NCBI GenBank assembly: GCA_036395835.1
Contig: DASWCW010000273.1
Coordinates: 1-64,000, forward strand
Origin: AP-16 sp036395835
GTDB taxonomy: Bacteria > Pseudomonadota > Alphaproteobacteria > Rhizobiales > Xanthobacteraceae
DNA length: 64,000 bases
Direction: 5' to 3'
The notes beneath the pieces were generated by a model. It was not told the origin of the DNA, searched no databases, and worked only from the letters and a program-made list of their open reading frames with translations. The translations under genes were made by a program, and so were the position numbers. Of the stretch, positions 61,785-64,000 are shown in pieces. Positions within the stretch are counted from its first letter, which is position 1; every line of letters starts with the position of its first letter.

Positions 61785-63233
61785 ATGTGCGCGCAAAGAA
61801 CCGCCCGGGCCGTGGCCTTCGAGACGGCTCGATCGCAGCCCGCCTCGACTAGTCCGCTGATTGCCGAGGATCTCGCGCGTTTCGTCGGCGGATTTTCGGC
61901 CGACGCCATTCCGGTCGCCGTGGTCGCGCGCGCCAAGCATCTCATCCTCGACGCGGTGGGGATTGCGCTCGCCTCGACCACCTACGATTTCGCCCGTCGA
62001 GCGATGACGGCGATCGCCGCGCTTGCCGGAACCGGGGATACCGCGGTGATCGGCATGCCGGCGCGGCTGCCGATGCGCGACGCGGCGCTCGTGAACGGCA
62101 TCCTCATCCACGGGCTCGATTTCGACGATACCCACACCGGCGGCGTTATTCACGCCACTTCGAGCCTGCTCCCGACCGTGCTGGCGGTCGGCACGCGGAG
62201 CCGGGCAAGCGGACGCGAGATGCTCGCGACCTATATTCTCGGCGTCGAGGCCGCGGCGCGGCTCGGCGCCGTGGCCAAAGGCGCCTTCCACCAGGTGGGC
62301 TTTCATCCGACCGGTCTCATCGGCGCTTTCGCGTGCGCGCTTGCCGCGGGCCGGCTGATGGGGCTGACCGAACAGCAGCTGGTCATGGCGCAGGGAATCG
62401 CGCTCTCGGCAGCGGCGGGCAGCCTGGAATTTCTGGAAGACGGCGCCTGGAACAAACGCTTCCATCCCGGCTGGGCGGCAACGTCGGGAATCACGGCGGC
62501 GGCTCTGGCGCAGCACGGCTTTGTCGGCGCGCGCCGCGCCTATGAGGGTCGCTTCGGGCTCTATCCCAGTCATCTGCAGGACCATTTCGACCCCGCCAAC
62601 CTCGTCCTCGCGACCGCGGAACTCGGCGAGATTTGGGAGTTGCTGCAGGTCGCGGTCAAACCCTATCGCGCCTGTCATTTCGTCCACGCCTGCATCGATG
62701 CGGCGCTCGCGCTCCGGCGCGAGCAGGGGGTCGATCCGGCTCAGGTCGACCGCATCCGCGCCCTGGTGCCGGCCGAAGTGGTCAAGACCGTATGCGAGCC
62801 CGTCGCCAACAAACGACGGCCCGCCAACAGTTACGACGCCCAGTTCTCGATTCCCTACGTCATCGCCGCGGCCCTGGTCAGGGGAAGCTTCACGCTCGAC
62901 GAGCTCGAGGAGGAAGCGCTCGCAGATGCGACCATTCTCGCGCTTGCCGATCGCGTCGATTACGAGATCGATCCGCGCTCGAGCTTCCCGCGGCATTATT
63001 GCGGCGAAGTCATCGTCACGACGCGTGCCGGCCGCACGCTGCGTCATCGCGAGCAGATCAATCGCGGCAACGGCGAGCGCCCGCTCGCCGAGGCGGCGAT
63101 CGTCGAAAAGTTTCGCAGCAACGCCGCGCGCGCCGTCTCGCCCGCGCGCGCGATGGGAATCGAGCAATTGGTGCTGGCGGTGGACGCTCTGGCCGACGCA
63201 CGAGCGCTCGCCGACGGGCTGACGCTCGCCTGA
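61785..63233 (+). CDS. MmgE/PrpD family protein
   Basis: 482 residues from ATG 61785 (GAAGGAGAAG upstream), the normal MmgE/PrpD size. Alpha-helical half with LARFVGGFSADAIPVAVVAR, DAALVNGILIHGLDFDDTHT and FHQVGFHPTGLIGAFACALA, followed by a C-terminal alpha/beta domain (KPYRACHFVHACIDAALALR). Members dehydrate 2-methylcitrate (PrpD) or act on iminodisuccinate and other organic acids; residues for one named activity cannot be fixed here. It precedes an acyl-CoA dehydrogenase gene by 8 bases. Confidence 0.88.
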   Translation: MCAQRTARAVAFETARSQPASTSPLIAEDLARFVGGFSADAIPVAVVARAKHLILDAVGIALASTTYDFARRAMTAIAALAGTGDTAVIGMPARLPMRDAALVNGILIHGLDFDDTHTGGVIHATSSLLPTVLAVGTRSRASGREMLATYILGVEAAARLGAVAKGAFHQVGFHPTGLIGAFACALAAGRLMGLTEQQLVMAQGIALSAAAGSLEFLEDGAWNKRFHPGWAATSGITAAALAQHGFVGARRAYEGRFGLYPSHLQDHFDPANLVLATAELGEIWELLQVAVKPYRACHFVHACIDAALALRREQGVDPAQVDRIRALVPAEVVKTVCEPVANKRRPANSYDAQFSIPYVIAAALVRGSFTLDELEEEALADATILALADRVDYEIDPRSSFPRHYCGEVIVTTRAGRTLRHREQINRGNGERPLAEAAIVEKFRSNAARAVSPARAMGIEQLVLAVDALADARALADGLTLA

Positions 63234-63241
63234 GCCCGGCG

Positions 63242-64000
63242 ATGGCGACGGCCGAGATGAAATCCGAAGACCAGGAAGCCGTCATTTTCGGCAGCATCGA
63301 TCGTTTCCTCGAGCGCGACGTTGCGCCCTACGTGCACAAGCTCGAGCACGATGACGAATATCCCGCCGATATGGTCGAGCGCATGCGCGAGCTCGGGCTG
63401 TTCGGCGCGACGATTCCGGCGGCCTATGGCGGGCTCGGGCTTTCCGCGGTGCTCTACGCCAGGATCGTCGAGCGCATCTCGCGGGTGTGGATGTCGCTCG
63501 CCGGCATTTTCAATTCGCATCTGATCATGGCGGCGGCGGTGGAGCGCTTCGGCACCGAGGCGCAGAAGCAAGAATTCCTGCCGCGGTTCGCGTCCGGCGA
63601 ATTGCGCGGCGGGTTGGCGCTCACGGAGCCGGATTGCGGCACCGACCTGCAGGCGATCCGCACCGCCGCGCGGCGCGAAGGCGATCACTATGTCGTCGAC
63701 GGCACCAAGACCTGGATCTCGAACGGGATCCACGGCCAGTGCTTTGCGCTGCTGGTGAAGACCGATCCTCGGGCGCAGCCGCGTCACCGCGGCATGAGCT
63801 TGTTGCTGGCCAAGAAGGCCGACGGCTTCACGGTGAGCCGCAAGCTCGAGAAGCTCGGTTACAAGGGCATCGATACGGCCGAGCTGGTGTTCGAGGGCTA
63901 TCGCGTTCCCGCCGACCGGCTGATCGGAGGCGAAGCAGGATTCGGCCTCAAGCACGCGCTCGGCGCGCTCGAGCTCGGCCGCATCAACGTCGCCGCGCGC
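63242..64000 (+). CDS. Acyl-CoA dehydrogenase, 3' end cut by window
   Basis: The first 253 codons are in the window. The protein starts MATAEMKSEDQEAVIFGSID (or at the second Met) with an N-terminal helical domain, then GLFGATIPAAYGGLGLSAVL, the FAD-binding middle domain ALTEPDCGTDLQAI and WISNGIHGQCFALLVKTDP, and KLGYKGIDTAELVFEGYRVP. The catalytic base and C-terminal helices lie beyond the window edge. It oxidises acyl-CoA to enoyl-CoA and fits with the MmgE/PrpD and thioesterase genes as part of a carboxylic acid catabolic set. Not in EcfG context. Confidence 0.9.
   Translation, partial: MATAEMKSEDQEAVIFGSIDRFLERDVAPYVHKLEHDDEYPADMVERMRELGLFGATIPAAYGGLGLSAVLYARIVERISRVWMSLAGIFNSHLIMAAAVERFGTEAQKQEFLPRFASGELRGGLALTEPDCGTDLQAIRTAARREGDHYVVDGTKTWISNGIHGQCFALLVKTDPRAQPRHRGMSLLLAKKADGFTVSRKLEKLGYKGIDTAELVFEGYRVPADRLIGGEAGFGLKHALGALELGRINVAAR

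Overview
The window reads as chromosomal DNA of a GC-rich alphaproteobacterium of the order Hyphomicrobiales (Rhizobiales), probably near Bradyrhizobiaceae or Xanthobacteraceae. The evidence is an EcfG-type general stress sigma factor that closely resembles Bradyrhizobium EcfG as I remember it, small families typical of that group (DUF3309, DUF3775, DUF2188, YqjD/YqjE-like pair, host attachment protein), a LivGFHM-type amino acid transporter and a multidomain LigD. I see no rRNA, tRNA, CRISPR array, insertion sequence or prophage.

Layout. 1-4.8 kb: GH15 hydrolase (partial), otsB, an MFS transporter, a small secreted protein and otsA. 4.9-14.2 kb: small envelope and unknown proteins, UdgX uracil-DNA glycosylase, a PQQ-type sugar dehydrogenase, a DegP protease, MscL, a host attachment protein, ecfG and a DUF3775 protein. 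14.3-23.1 kb: DedA protein, amidohydrolase, two L,D-transpeptidases, an AapJ-like binding protein, a class A penicillin-binding protein and a secreted partner. 23.1-39.8 kb: a trehalose/alpha-glucan island with two minus-strand operons (treX-treZ-treY and glgE-treS/mak-glgB, followed by a possible 47-residue ORF) and divergent malQ. 39.9-50.3 kb: small stress-type proteins, a GH13 alpha-glucosidase, ligD overlapping an S10 carboxypeptidase, and a single-domain response regulator. 50.7-64 kb: SnoaL-like, thioesterase and monooxygenase genes downstream of a complete branched-chain-amino-acid-type ABC transporter, then divergent aspartate dehydrogenase-like, DoxX, an acyltransferase, a relic of a MacB-type permease, a YbhB protein, MmgE/PrpD and an acyl-CoA dehydrogenase cut by the window edge.

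The most striking signal is regulatory. Twelve perfect copies of GGAAC-N16/17-CGTT, the known -35/-10 pattern of EcfG (general stress response) promoters in Alphaproteobacteria, lie in intergenic DNA, each pointing at a gene start. By base composition I would expect about one copy in 64 kb on both strands. They precede otsA, treXZY, glgE-treS-glgB, ligD, degP, a class A PBP, the YqjD/YqjE-like pair, DUF3309, three small unknown secreted genes and ecfG itself. The window therefore looks like a physically clustered general-stress regulon with its sigma factor inside it. No nepR- or phyR-like gene is visible.

The enzymes encode three routes to trehalose (OtsAB, TreXYZ, TreS) and a return route from trehalose to branched glucan (TreS-maltokinase, GlgE, GlgB). 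Together these form a closed trehalose/glucan loop. No glgA or glgC is present in the window.
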